A stretch of 24,727 bases of DNA from Fluviicola sp. (GTDB lineage: Bacteria; Bacteroidota; Bacteroidia; Flavobacteriales_D; Crocinitomicaceae): NCBI RefSeq assembly GCF_030151805.1, contig NZ_JASLCN010000338.1:1-24727 (forward strand). The letters run 5' to 3'. The stretch's first letter is position 1. The number at the start of each line of letters is the position of its first letter. Below are positions 8,401 through 15,055 of the stretch, piece by piece. A model generated the notes under the pieces. The model saw only the letters and a list, made by a program, of their open reading frames with translations, was not told where the DNA came from and ran no database searches. The position numbers and the translations under genes are program-made.

Positions 8401-9994
8401 CGGAGTGATTGTTCCCCTGGATAAAAAATACCCGATTCAGCGCTTGTGCTACATGCTGGAAGACTCGAATGCACAGGTATTACTGGCAGACCAATTTGTT
8501 GCACCACAGTTTGAAGCGTGGGAAGGTAAACTGATTGTGGTGAGTGAGGAAGAATTATCTCCGGCATCGGGCTATTCTCTTGAAAAACCGGAAGAATATT
8601 CCACGGCAGAAGATTTAATTTACGTGTTGTATACTTCGGGATCTACCGGAAAACCGAAAGGAGTTCCGATGCAGCATAAAGCAGTGTGTAACCTGATCGA
8701 ATGGCAGATTCAGGCATCCGGAAACCGTGTATTGCCAACCATGCAGTTTTCACCTACCAGTTTTGATGTCTCGTTCCAGGAATTATTCAGTACCTGGGCT
8801 GTCGGAGCAACATTGGTCATGTTGGATATTGAGGAAAAGGGAGATCCTTTCAAATGCCTGGAATTATTGGAAAAACATGCCGTTGAACGGATGTTCCTGC
8901 CTTTTGTGGCTTTGGATCAGTTGGCGAATGCGGTAAAGATCTCCGGAATTTATCCACCGCTGAAACAATTAATAACAGCCGGAGAGCAACTTCGTATGAC
9001 TCCGGAAATCAAACACTGGGTTTCCAATACAAAAGGGTGTGTGCTGGAAAATCAATACGGACCCGTTGAAACACATATTGTTACAAGTCATTTCTTAGAA
9101 AGCCGGGAACAGCTGGATGAAGCACTTCCTCCGATCGGAAAACCCTTGATGAACAATACGATTTACATCCTGGATAAATACGATCAACCCGTTGGTGTTG
9201 GTTTGGTAGGAGAATTGTGTATCGGTGGGGAACAGGTTGCTACGGGTTATCACAATCAGCCGGAGAAAACGGATGAGAAATTTGTTGTTGATCCCTTTGC
9301 TGCAGACGGTACCAAAATGTATAAAACCGGAGACAAAGCCCGCTTTCAGGAAAACGGTGATATTGAATTCATCGGAAGAATCGACAACCAGGTAAAAATA
9401 AGAGGCTTCCGGATTGAGCCTGGAGAAATTGAATCGGTATTGACAACCCACGACGATATCCGGGAAGCGGTAGTCGTATTTTACGGAGATAATTCAGCGG
9501 AGCGTATGTTGGTTTGTTACATAATAACAGCAAACGGTTTGGAAGAATTGCCGGATTTGAAGAAATTCCTGGCAGAATACTTACCGGAATACATGATTCC
9601 TTCCCGTTTTATTCTGCTTACCGAATTGCCAAAAACACCGAGTGGGAAGATAGATCGCCTCTTACTTTCCGGTTTACCGCTTCCGCAACTGCAAAATGAC
9701 GATGAGGATGCACTTTCGAAAACACCTCTCGAACAAAAACTGGCGGAATTGTGGAAAGAAATCCTGGGTGTATCAGCCGTTGGCATCCACGATAACTTTT
9801 TCGATCTCGGCGGTCATTCCCTTCTGGCTACCCGATTGGTATCCCGCATTTTGGATGAGTTTGGAGTGAGATTACCGGTTAAAATCATTTTTGAAGCACC
9901 GGAACTGGAGAAAATGGCAGTTGAAATTGTGGTTTACCAGGCAGTGAACCTTTCCAATGCAGAAGAATTAATCACGAAAATAGAATCAATGTAA
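2447..9994 (+). CDS. Three-module NRPS: C-dA-T / C-dA-T / C-A-T
   Basis: The 2515-residue protein, numbered from the ATG at 2447 (a second ATG at 2471 is possible), has three modules. Module 1: C (about 58-505, HHIISDG 189-195), an A-domain stump (510-695), T with FDLGGNS (Ser732). Module 2: C (801-1235, HHLLSDG 932-938), a shorter stump (1243-1340), T with FDLGGAS (Ser1385). Module 3: C (1448-1885, HHIISDA), complete A (1910-2410) with YTSGSTGKPKG and SGKIDR (Lys2401), T with FDLGGHS (Ser2458). Both stumps lack A1-A5 and the A10 lysine, so modules 1 and 2 should need amino acids loaded in trans, presumably by the downstream chlorothreonine cassette. The module 3 code reads D-V-Q-F-I-A-Q-I-V-K, close to proline codes. 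No loading module precedes C1, suggesting N-acylation. There is no epimerase or thioesterase domain. Confidence 0.95.
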   Translation: MNTSNLKVMSKKNNPVSIEQRIRNLNRENLSELEAASRKWLDSGVTGKIPKRLQKETAPLSYSQERLWLAQQMVLQSPIYNLSFVMHFQELNMPVFKRAVYELTRRHEALRTTIQLRHGKPMQIITPSVHPRITIDDLRHFLPEKRHAELNNQISKASNAPIDLTTGPLFKIHIIRLQDSEYCVHCVIHHIISDGWTLELLSSEIRALYEAYEEKRSVDLPPVPVQYGDFAEWQRNNLADGSLAEQVSFWKKELEGVPQVVTFPNTGSRPEILGFSGESQYFHISKKTIERLNSLCREENGSLFSALLSAYALLVANYTNEHDLVIGTPVSNRTFSEVENLVGYFVNTLLIRTQMDMKQDFKSLFRNVQQKVLNAQDNQEIPFEKILEELHIERTSDHHPLFQLVFSLEQSVAGGYSGGLADLNVHLNADGRKNKSFVVDKLQPGTSKFDMTMILHENDDTVTGVCEYNTDIFSSGFISVFLHHFLQLLDAIAEHPDVPVSELAFHSHGELLFLEKLAVEAEFELTDADLENMPQVISKKQLFGNQVAYVVDQYENLLPINVRGQLWMGEISGKASDVELRPVGYEALISETGKIRVLGNVDRFVKLKGRFLNLDTLEKALNQVEGIIAASVSLDEQKVLAVIDGTEAHSELAKRIRVQLRENYYWLMSDLYLSSLNAEVSENGLAKMVPVHADRSLPLTPMEVTLSAIWKEVLDVKKIYREDHFFDLGGNSMTAFQVLNRIQKYFDLSIEINQLFTYPSLQEFSAFLETYQEEVLNSEPTNSTNPIEADDWLEKLVSQEEFPLSYGQENLWYLYQLNPESPIYNVPLVVPFGQLVSPESMQRALTFVVERHPMLRSRFFSDSGRPVQVVTDSKDFSLELINLKDNEEAVKKANEIISEASSRGFDLENGPVLHTMLLQFGNSYSWLFVNMHHLLSDGKSHDLLIREIKHVYEAMTVGSIPELAGINMQYADFALEQRKRLTGDHLEKLLRFWKKELKGVHPLLQLPESKIRPQKPSYQGNSISFVLPEDLTKKIRHFSQESGVTVFMSMLTVFKVLLYRYSKQQDIVVGIPVSNRSHTELERVVGYFVNTTVIRTKIQPNTTFKTLLKNTKRNLLNVFAHQEMPIEMLISELKPERSAAYHPLFQVMFSHQELHDSQQKDSDEGVTKESFSNKTSKFDLSMSVGESSNQIQGTLEYSTDIFELEMMHEFVENYVCLARAFFANPALKLQNDQFQTIYQEKSPASDVSVIGGIRLNRKRITNYLHGLEGVKDVFVHEYKDSGRSKLLACMVLHRNTELESILDQIKLPDYMTPATIIAIDALPMKKDGMVDTKRLSTIVKAKQQHSTYVPPVTDTHHNLVELWKEVLEKQRIGIRDNFFDLGGASLIAMQLLSRVRQLYGIEIPVGYFLDHPTIEELSLYIDSYLVNDSAEQKSKRLPPLVVVQNKERIPLSYMQERLWFLDQFEPGTSFYNVITICRFDEIPEKFLLEQAISDVISQQEALRTTFTFHNDRPFQVIHEPGEVVLEVEDLREVADPVQRDTIIARLCQLELTKPFDLESGPLFRYKAIIAGENQYLLVLTMHHIISDAWSLNLLNTLIQERYHSHVRGSISPMNPLSIQYPDFAIWQRRLLRGSRLESLENYWRENLKNLPSLLELPISKRRPQYQIFAGSAVKVDLSPEIVRDLREIGKEHHTTLFTVMLAAYNVLLFRYTDRTDLPVGIPAANRNRPELEELIGFFTNTLVVRSQFHETDSFENLLDAVKKTWNAAQEHNEMPFEKLVELIQPQRNTSFNPLFQIMFSFHNVGLTEIDEQETATSNEIISDVEHSISKFDLTLHAIEGKKGMQLIAEYNTDLFENTSIKRFLSHFVNLLSAISEDPKKGIHNLNMLDSEEYSQVVHTWNETAEEKTKFACIHHFFEDAVGRFPDQIAVAYHDTEWTYKKLDQAANQWARLLRSHGVGRGIRVAVCHDPSPELMMLTLAVFKAGGVIVPLDKKYPIQRLCYMLEDSNAQVLLADQFVAPQFEAWEGKLIVVSEEELSPASGYSLEKPEEYSTAEDLIYVLYTSGSTGKPKGVPMQHKAVCNLIEWQIQASGNRVLPTMQFSPTSFDVSFQELFSTWAVGATLVMLDIEEKGDPFKCLELLEKHAVERMFLPFVALDQLANAVKISGIYPPLKQLITAGEQLRMTPEIKHWVSNTKGCVLENQYGPVETHIVTSHFLESREQLDEALPPIGKPLMNNTIYILDKYDQPVGVGLVGELCIGGEQVATGYHNQPEKTDEKFVVDPFAADGTKMYKTGDKARFQENGDIEFIGRIDNQVKIRGFRIEPGEIESVLTTHDDIREAVVVFYGDNSAERMLVCYIITANGLEELPDLKKFLAEYLPEYMIPSRFILLTELPKTPSGKIDRLLLSGLPLPQLQNDDEDALSKTPLEQKLAELWKEILGVSAVGIHDNFFDLGGHSLLATRLVSRILDEFGVRLPVKIIFEAPELEKMAVEIVVYQAVNLSNAEELITKIESM
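3974..4531 (+). other. Vestigial adenylation domain of NRPS module 1
   Basis: About 185 residues between C1 and T1 align by eye with the C-terminal part of the intact module 3 A domain. YVVDQYENLLPINVRGQLWMG matches the stretch ending in the A6 motif, and GNVDRFVKLKGRFLN matches the A8 hinge (GRIDNQVKIRGFRIE in module 3). Motifs A1-A5, including the ATP-binding loop, are absent. The A10 position reads SENGLAK where SGKIDR is expected, so the catalytic lysine is lost. It cannot adenylate; it may persist as a structural linker between C and T. Confidence 0.8.
6173..6466 (+). other. Vestigial adenylation domain of NRPS module 2 (shorter)
   Basis: Only about 98 residues remain between C2 and T2. 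IGGIRLNRKRITNYL corresponds to the end of A8 and GVKDVFVH to the strand after it. LPDYMTPATIIAIDALP is a well preserved A9/pre-A10 segment, but A10 reads KKDGMVDTK, with methionine where the catalytic lysine belongs. No nucleotide-binding core is left. This stump is shorter than that of module 1 and has lost different parts, so the two were probably reduced independently. Confidence 0.8.
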
Positions 9995-10036
9995 CCGGCC
10001 AAATAAATTTTTTGAATCACTAAACAATAACTGAAT

Positions 10037-10522
10037 ATGGAAAATGAAGAGAACGCTAAGAATGACCTTGGCAAAAAAGGAGCTCGTGAACAGAAAGTAA
10101 CGAAGGCTCCGGAAGAAAAAGTCGTTGCTGATGACCAGGTGACTGATGTGTTGAAGTACTTAGACTTTGCTTTCAATGATTGTTTCAGCAAGTTGAAAAA
10201 CAATGAACTGGAAGCTCAGTACAAATTGCAGAAAGTACAGATCGACTACCAGGAAGAAGTGCGTAAAAGTTCGGACCCGGCAGACAAAGATGGAAAGAGC
10301 AAATTGCTCGATGTAGAAAAAGGATTTCAATCCACTCAGGCTGATTTGAGTAAAGAAGCAGAATCTGAGCGGGAAGAGATCCAAAATGCTTACGTAGCTG
10401 CATTGAGTGATGTCTGGAAACGGGTTCAGGCTGAAGATGCGGATCTGCGCAGATTGGTTGAAGTGAGCCAATACTTCAATGAATACGCTACCCGCGGTAT
10501 TCATATCCTTCAAATAAAGTAA
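10037..10522 (+). CDS. Small charged helical protein of unknown function (paralogue 1)
   Basis: I do not recognise this 161-residue protein. It has no signal peptide or membrane segment. A Lys/Glu-rich, probably disordered N-terminus (1-35) is followed by long amphipathic helices with heptad-like spacing, broken by a polar segment SSDPADKDGKSK (about 76-87), suggesting a helical hairpin or coiled coil. Its C-terminal part (AALSDVWKRVQAEDADLRRL, then VEVSQYFNEYA) resembles the end of the small protein encoded at 15056-15466, which shares the core ENAVKEVFNE...ENADLR...VSH. It sits 42 bases after the NRPS and 6 bases before the A-T-T gene, so it is translated with them. A scaffold, docking or chaperone role for carrier proteins is possible but is inference from position and composition only. 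Confidence 0.8.
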   Translation: MENEENAKNDLGKKGAREQKVTKAPEEKVVADDQVTDVLKYLDFAFNDCFSKLKNNELEAQYKLQKVQIDYQEEVRKSSDPADKDGKSKLLDVEKGFQSTQADLSKEAESEREEIQNAYVAALSDVWKRVQAEDADLRRLVEVSQYFNEYATRGIHILQIK

Positions 10523-10528
10523 ACGATA

Positions 10529-12565
10529 ATGACCATGGAAAGAATAGATGAAAAAAGCTTACATGGGCTGTTTTTGCAACGGGCGCTGGAGAATCCTCAA
10601 AGCATAGCTCTTCGTTGCGACACTAAAACAGTTACCTACGCCGAATTGGATAAGGCTTCAGATTATTATGCGGGGAAATTGATCGAATCAGGAATCGGAG
10701 CCAATGATTTTGTGGCTTTGTGCTTTGACCGGAACAACGACATGATTGTTGGTATTCTGAGTATTCTGAAAGCCGGAGCAACCTATGTTCCGGTGGATCC
10801 GGCTTATCCGCGGGAAAGACGCAATTTTCTCCTGGAAGATTCAGGAGCAAAGGTACTTCTCTGCGCACCGACAAACGTTCACCTTTTTAACCTGGAGGGA
10901 ACTTCTGTCATTTTGCTAGACACTGCAGCTGACACGGATAAAATTGCAAAAACAGAGAAAAAGACGGTTGAATCCGGAGAAAATGCATACATGATTTATA
11001 CTTCCGGAACGACCGGTAAACCAAAAGGAGTATTGGTCACGCATCAGAATGTGCTTCGTCTTTTTGAACAGACAGATCCGATTTTTGGGTTCAATAAATC
11101 CGATAAATGGTCTTTGTTTCATTCTGTTTGCTTCGATTTTTCGGTATGGGAAATCTGGGGAGCACTTCTTTACGGAGCGGAATTGGTTGTTGTTCCGTAC
11201 GCAGTAACCCGTTCACCGGAACGTTTCTACCAATTAGTACATGATCAGAAAATTACGGTTCTGAACCAAACACCAAGTGCATTCCGGAATTTTGTTCAGG
11301 TCGATCAACAAGTTGAAAACAATTCTTCTGCAATCCGATACATTATTTTCGGAGGAGAAAAGCTGGAATATGACCTGGTAAATGAATGGGTAGAACTACA
11401 TGGGGATGCAGCTCCACAGCTGATCAACATGTATGGTATCACGGAAACCACGGTTCACGTCACTTACAAACGGATCTTCCGCGAAGAAATCCGTGCTGGA
11501 GAAGCTTGCCCGATCGGTTTGCCGATTCCGGATCTGACCATTCATTTGTTGGATGAAGCCGGAGCACCTGTAGCTGTTGGTTCACCGGGTGAAATGTATG
11601 TGTCTGGTGCGGGAGTTGCGGTAGGCTATCACAACAGACCGGAATTGAATGCAGAACGTTTTGTAACGAAAGTGATCAAGGGTGAAAATCTGAAAATGTA
11701 TCGTTCAGGCGATTTGGCTTACAAAGACGAAAGAGGGCAATACTATTACATTGGTCGCAGTGATGATCAGATCAAATTGAACGGTTTCCGCATCGAACCA
11801 CGCGAATTGGAAAGTATTTCCAAAGAAAACGAAGAGGTTACGGATTCGGTGATTCTGAAGGCAGATTTTGGTCCCGGTGATGAACGCCTGATCAATTTTG
11901 TACTTACCCGCAGAGCCCTTTCTGAGAAAGAAGGTCAGAGTTTGATCAATCGACTTTCAGATGCGTATCGAAACCGGGTTCCGGTTCACATGGTTCCTTT
12001 TACGCATGTGTTATGGGAAACATATCCCAAAACCATGAACGGAAAACTGGATAAAAAGTGGATGATTCAGCAGGTTTTGGATAAGCAGAAAGCGGCATCT
12101 CACACGAAAAAAGCAGGTTCTGTATCCGAACAATCGCTTGCCATTTGGGAAGAAGTATTGCAAAAACAGGTGCTGAACTCAAGAGCAGACTTTTTCGATA
12201 TCGGAGGTACTTCATTGCAACTCATCCAACTGATGCAGCAAACGAAGCAGAACTTTGGTGTGCAGCTGAATATGGGCGGATTTGTTAGTGGATTAACATT
12301 GGAAGCTTATTCTGCTGAAGTGGCAAGAGGTCTGGCTAAAAATATCTGGAAGAGCATTTTGAAACTGGAAGAACTGCCGGAAAAACAAGATTTTTTTGAT
12401 CTGGGCGGAACCTCGCTTCAGTTGATCCAACTGATTCAACAAACCAAAGAAATATTAGCGATAAAACTTGAAATGAAAGAGTTTATCGAAGGTCTTACGT
12501 TCGAACTATTTACCAAAACGATTGAAAAACATGTTTCGACGCAAGTTCAGTTAAATAATGAATAA
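10529..12565 (+). CDS. Free-standing A-T-T protein, threonine-activating (SyrB1-like)
   Basis: This 678-residue protein has an adenylation domain (about 10-515) followed by two carrier domains. A3 is YTSGTTGKPKG (157-167), A7 YRSGD (391-395), A8 IGRSDDQIKLNGFRIEP (408-424) and A10 NGKLDK with Lys506. The binding-pocket residues D203, F204, W207, N246, I273, G275, M301, V309, H310, K506 spell DFWNIGMVHK, the textbook threonine code. The carriers have DFFDIGGTS (Ser562) and DFFDLGGTS (Ser629), only 67 residues apart and very similar, so they look like an internal duplication. There is no C domain. In syringomycin biosynthesis SyrB1 (A-T) holds Thr for chlorination by SyrB2; the adjacent halogenase gene supports the same role. 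Tandem carriers differ from SyrB1 as I recall it and may raise capacity. Confidence 0.93.
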   Translation: MTMERIDEKSLHGLFLQRALENPQSIALRCDTKTVTYAELDKASDYYAGKLIESGIGANDFVALCFDRNNDMIVGILSILKAGATYVPVDPAYPRERRNFLLEDSGAKVLLCAPTNVHLFNLEGTSVILLDTAADTDKIAKTEKKTVESGENAYMIYTSGTTGKPKGVLVTHQNVLRLFEQTDPIFGFNKSDKWSLFHSVCFDFSVWEIWGALLYGAELVVVPYAVTRSPERFYQLVHDQKITVLNQTPSAFRNFVQVDQQVENNSSAIRYIIFGGEKLEYDLVNEWVELHGDAAPQLINMYGITETTVHVTYKRIFREEIRAGEACPIGLPIPDLTIHLLDEAGAPVAVGSPGEMYVSGAGVAVGYHNRPELNAERFVTKVIKGENLKMYRSGDLAYKDERGQYYYIGRSDDQIKLNGFRIEPRELESISKENEEVTDSVILKADFGPGDERLINFVLTRRALSEKEGQSLINRLSDAYRNRVPVHMVPFTHVLWETYPKTMNGKLDKKWMIQQVLDKQKAASHTKKAGSVSEQSLAIWEEVLQKQVLNSRADFFDIGGTSLQLIQLMQQTKQNFGVQLNMGGFVSGLTLEAYSAEVARGLAKNIWKSILKLEELPEKQDFFDLGGTSLQLIQLIQQTKEILAIKLEMKEFIEGLTFELFTKTIEKHVSTQVQLNNE

Positions 12566-12583
12566 TAACCAAAAAGAAGTGAA

Positions 12584-13537
12584 ATGAAAGAATTCAAATT
12601 GACACAGCAGGAACTGGAAGATTTCAGAAAGAATGGTTACGCTGGACCATTTACCCTTTACACACCGGAAGAAATAGAACAACTTTGGAAGCGCGAGCGA
12701 TTGGCTTTATTGGATCGTTCAAATGCAGTTTATCCCGATGATGAAAGTATTTCGGCAAATACGAACATTGCCAATTATGACCGTCATCTGGACAATCAAT
12801 TTTTGGCGGAGCATGTATGCCGCAGAGAAATCGTAGACCGCGTTCGCAGTATGTTGGGTGATAACCTGTTATGCTGGAGAAGTGAGTTTTTCCCGAAATA
12901 CCCGGGAGACGAAGGTACGGATTGGCACCAGGCAGATACATTTGCGAATGCAGGTGGTGAGCCTCAGATTTTATGGCCGGAAGCGGAAGAATTCGGTGGT
13001 ACAATTACCGTTTGGACAGCATTTACAAATACCGATAAATCAACAGCTTGTTTACAGTTTATTCCCGGAACACACGAAGAAATGTTCTACGATGAAACAA
13101 AACAAATGGAATATGATCCTTCGAAAAACGAAAACGTTGAAAAAGAAGGAATGAGACGCGGATTCTTCGGATATGATTACCGTCAATTGCAGAAAGATCC
13201 GAATTGGAAACCGGATGAAGAAAAAGCTGTTTCCATGGAAATGAAAGCCGGTCAGTTTATCATCTTCTGGTCTACTTTGATGCACGCTTCTCATCCGCAC
13301 GAAGGAAAAACAGACAATATGCGTTTGGGATACGTAGCGCGTTACGTGCCCTCAACAGTAAAGGTTTATCCGGGACTTTCCGAAATCAACGAATACGGAG
13401 GAGCAATCTCCCTGGAAAGATTCGGTTGCGTGGAAGTTTCAGGAGAAAATCAATACGAGCATAACCGCATATTGAAGGAAACAACAACAGGTGTTCCATT
13501 TAAGAATCTGATAAAATATGAAGAGGCATCCTTATAA
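12584..13537 (+). CDS. Non-haem Fe(II)/2-oxoglutarate halogenase, SyrB2-like
   Basis: It should chlorinate the gamma methyl group of carrier-bound threonine using chloride, oxygen and 2-oxoglutarate. The 317-residue sequence resembles SyrB2 (about 310 residues) over most of its length, as I remember it: EFFPKYPGDEGTDWHQADTF (101-120), EEFGGTITVWTAF (135-147), RRGFFGYDYRQLQ (191-203) and AGQFIIFWSTLMHAS (222-236). The key sign is the metal site: H115-Q116-A117 replaces the HxD/E of hydroxylases, leaving a coordination place for chloride, with the second histidine at H234 and the 2-oxoglutarate-pairing arginine probably R253. Each is one position from the SyrB2 residues H116, A118, H235 and R254. 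A generic phytanoyl-CoA dioxygenase label would miss this. It lies 18 bases after the Thr A-T-T gene, its likely carrier, and overlaps the next gene by 20 bases. Confidence 0.93.
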   Translation: MKEFKLTQQELEDFRKNGYAGPFTLYTPEEIEQLWKRERLALLDRSNAVYPDDESISANTNIANYDRHLDNQFLAEHVCRREIVDRVRSMLGDNLLCWRSEFFPKYPGDEGTDWHQADTFANAGGEPQILWPEAEEFGGTITVWTAFTNTDKSTACLQFIPGTHEEMFYDETKQMEYDPSKNENVEKEGMRRGFFGYDYRQLQKDPNWKPDEEKAVSMEMKAGQFIIFWSTLMHASHPHEGKTDNMRLGYVARYVPSTVKVYPGLSEINEYGGAISLERFGCVEVSGENQYEHNRILKETTTGVPFKNLIKYEEASL

Positions 13538-13886
13538 AGTGACTCTTGCTGAAAAGTTCGATTTGATTCATGAATTCTGGTCGCCCGGAATTGTTGGTGA
13601 ATTAAACGGACAACATGTGAAGCTGGCAAAATTTCGGGGGGAATTTTGCTGGCATCAGCATGACGATGAAGACGAACTGTTCCTGGTTATCCGGGGAAGA
13701 ATCGTGATCAAACTGAGAGATGGAGAACTGGTATTGAACGAAGGAGAATTCGGGATCATTCCGAAAGGAGTAGAACACATGCCCGTTGCTGAAGAAGAAG
13801 CACATATCCTGTTGTTCGAACCGGTTTCTACCATCAATACAGGAGAATCCGAAAATGAATTGACAACCAACCCAGATTGGGTTTAA
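13518..13886 (+). CDS. Single-domain cupin protein
   Basis: This 122-residue small cupin has the metal-binding pattern H46-x-H48-x4-E53 (CWHQHDDEDELFLVIRG) in motif 1 and H87 in motif 2 (IPKGVEHMPVAEEEAHILL), so it should hold a divalent metal. The surrounding family signature (AEKFDL..., WSPGIVGELNG, FEPVSTINTG) is that of a widespread stand-alone cupin annotated only generically. The ATG at 13518 overlaps the halogenase gene; a GTG at 13539 just after the halogenase stop is an alternative. Placed between halogenase and acyl-shuttle genes, it may act on the carrier-bound intermediate or product or aid metal handling, but the sequence does not say. I know of no cupin in the syringomycin cassette, so this is an extra step or a bystander. 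Confidence 0.85.
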   Translation: MKRHPYKVTLAEKFDLIHEFWSPGIVGELNGQHVKLAKFRGEFCWHQHDDEDELFLVIRGRIVIKLRDGELVLNEGEFGIIPKGVEHMPVAEEEAHILLFEPVSTINTGESENELTTNPDWV

Positions 13887-13897
13887 ACTACAGAAAT

Positions 13898-15022
13898 ATG
13901 ATAGAAACAAAGGAAATTGAAGGTGAAAGATCAGCACTGATCTCATCTGTTTTTCCGATTCTTTCGGTAATTGAAGGAAGTCCGAGAGTTGTAATTTCTG
14001 AAGATTCGGAGCGGGTAACAGAGCTGAAAGAACAATTGCAACAAGCGTTTGTATGTGGTAAAAATTCAGATCGTAAAGAATTACGATTTATGAATCAGGC
14101 ACCGGATGACATCACTTCTTTTGAGATGGCTGTAAGCAATTTCATTGCATTGGAATTACAGGCCGGGAAAGATACTTTGGCGTTTAAAAATGAAACTCCG
14201 GAGGAAATTCAGGTACTCAGTCACGACAATATTCCCTTGCGGGTTTATCATATGGGAGATGTCAGTAATGAACCTTTATTGGTGGTTCCACCCTGCGGGA
14301 TGCCGAAAGAATTGTACATCAACTGGTTGAGGAAATTGTCGGAACATTATTTCGTAGTTAACTGGGAAGCGCGCGGTTTGTTTGTAGATCCGAATAAACT
14401 GGAAGATGTTCCATTCAGTTTGGAAGATCAGACAAAAGACCTTTTTTCGGTGATTGATCACTGGGAATTTGACAGCGTGCATCTGCTTGGTTTATGTGGG
14501 GGCGTAGTTGTTGCATTGAATGCCTGCCAAATCGCTGAGGAGCGTTTTGCTTCACTGAGTTCCTGGCATGGTGACCTGGATTTCGGACCGGCTTCCGAAA
14601 AAACACTGCATCAGAAAAATACGCTTTCACTGATGAATATGGGAGCTAAATCCAGAAGCGATGCCGCAATGATCCACAAACAGCTGATGTCGAAACCGAG
14701 TGTGTTGAACGCCTTGTCCGAAGAAATCGCGCATCTGGTTTTGTATCCGTATGCTTCTCCGGAATTGTTCTACAATTATTCCCGACTCAACGGAGAACTG
14801 ATGTCTATTGATGCAACTGCTTTGGCACAGGGTTTACAATTGCCGGTGTTGATCGTAACGAGTAAAGAAGACAATACGGCTCATCCTGATGGCTCAAATT
14901 ACCTGGGCAAACTTTTACCGCATGCCATTTACATTGAAGAGGAACAAGGTCCTCACATTGCAGTTTTTACAGCTCCTCAGAAATTGGTAGATCACCAACT
15001 GCATTTTCTCGGAGTTCAATAA
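13898..15022 (+). CDS. Cys-nucleophile alpha/beta-hydrolase, SyrC/CmaE-like aminoacyl shuttle
   Basis: The 374-residue protein has an alpha/beta-hydrolase fold but the nucleophile elbow reads LLGLCGG (C200), i.e. GxCxG instead of GxSxG. D325 (VTSKEDN) and H353 (QGPHIAV) complete a Cys-Asp-His triad, and an ENEARG-like segment NWEARG (155-160) precedes the elbow. SyrC and CmaE are known Cys-dependent acyltransferases that move aminoacyl groups (chlorothreonine for SyrC) from a stand-alone carrier protein to a carrier domain on the NRPS. Next to a Thr A-T-T and a SyrB2-like enzyme this is the expected function here: transfer from the A-T-T to T1 and/or T2 of the NRPS modules that lack A domains. 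The ATG at 13898, 11 bases after the cupin gene, is preferred over an in-frame TTG at 13877 inside it. A hydrolytic release role is a less likely alternative. Confidence 0.85.
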   Translation: MIETKEIEGERSALISSVFPILSVIEGSPRVVISEDSERVTELKEQLQQAFVCGKNSDRKELRFMNQAPDDITSFEMAVSNFIALELQAGKDTLAFKNETPEEIQVLSHDNIPLRVYHMGDVSNEPLLVVPPCGMPKELYINWLRKLSEHYFVVNWEARGLFVDPNKLEDVPFSLEDQTKDLFSVIDHWEFDSVHLLGLCGGVVVALNACQIAEERFASLSSWHGDLDFGPASEKTLHQKNTLSLMNMGAKSRSDAAMIHKQLMSKPSVLNALSEEIAHLVLYPYASPELFYNYSRLNGELMSIDATALAQGLQLPVLIVTSKEDNTAHPDGSNYLGKLLPHAIYIEEEQGPHIAVFTAPQKLVDHQLHFLGVQ

Positions 15023-15055
15023 TTAGGATGTATTAATTTTTAAAACGATAAAATC

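Noticed and set aside
12584..13537. Hydroxylase (phytanoyl-CoA dioxygenase) assignment
   Set aside because: The facial triad lacks the acidic residue (HQA), and the context is Thr-A-T plus a Cys shuttle, as for SyrB2.
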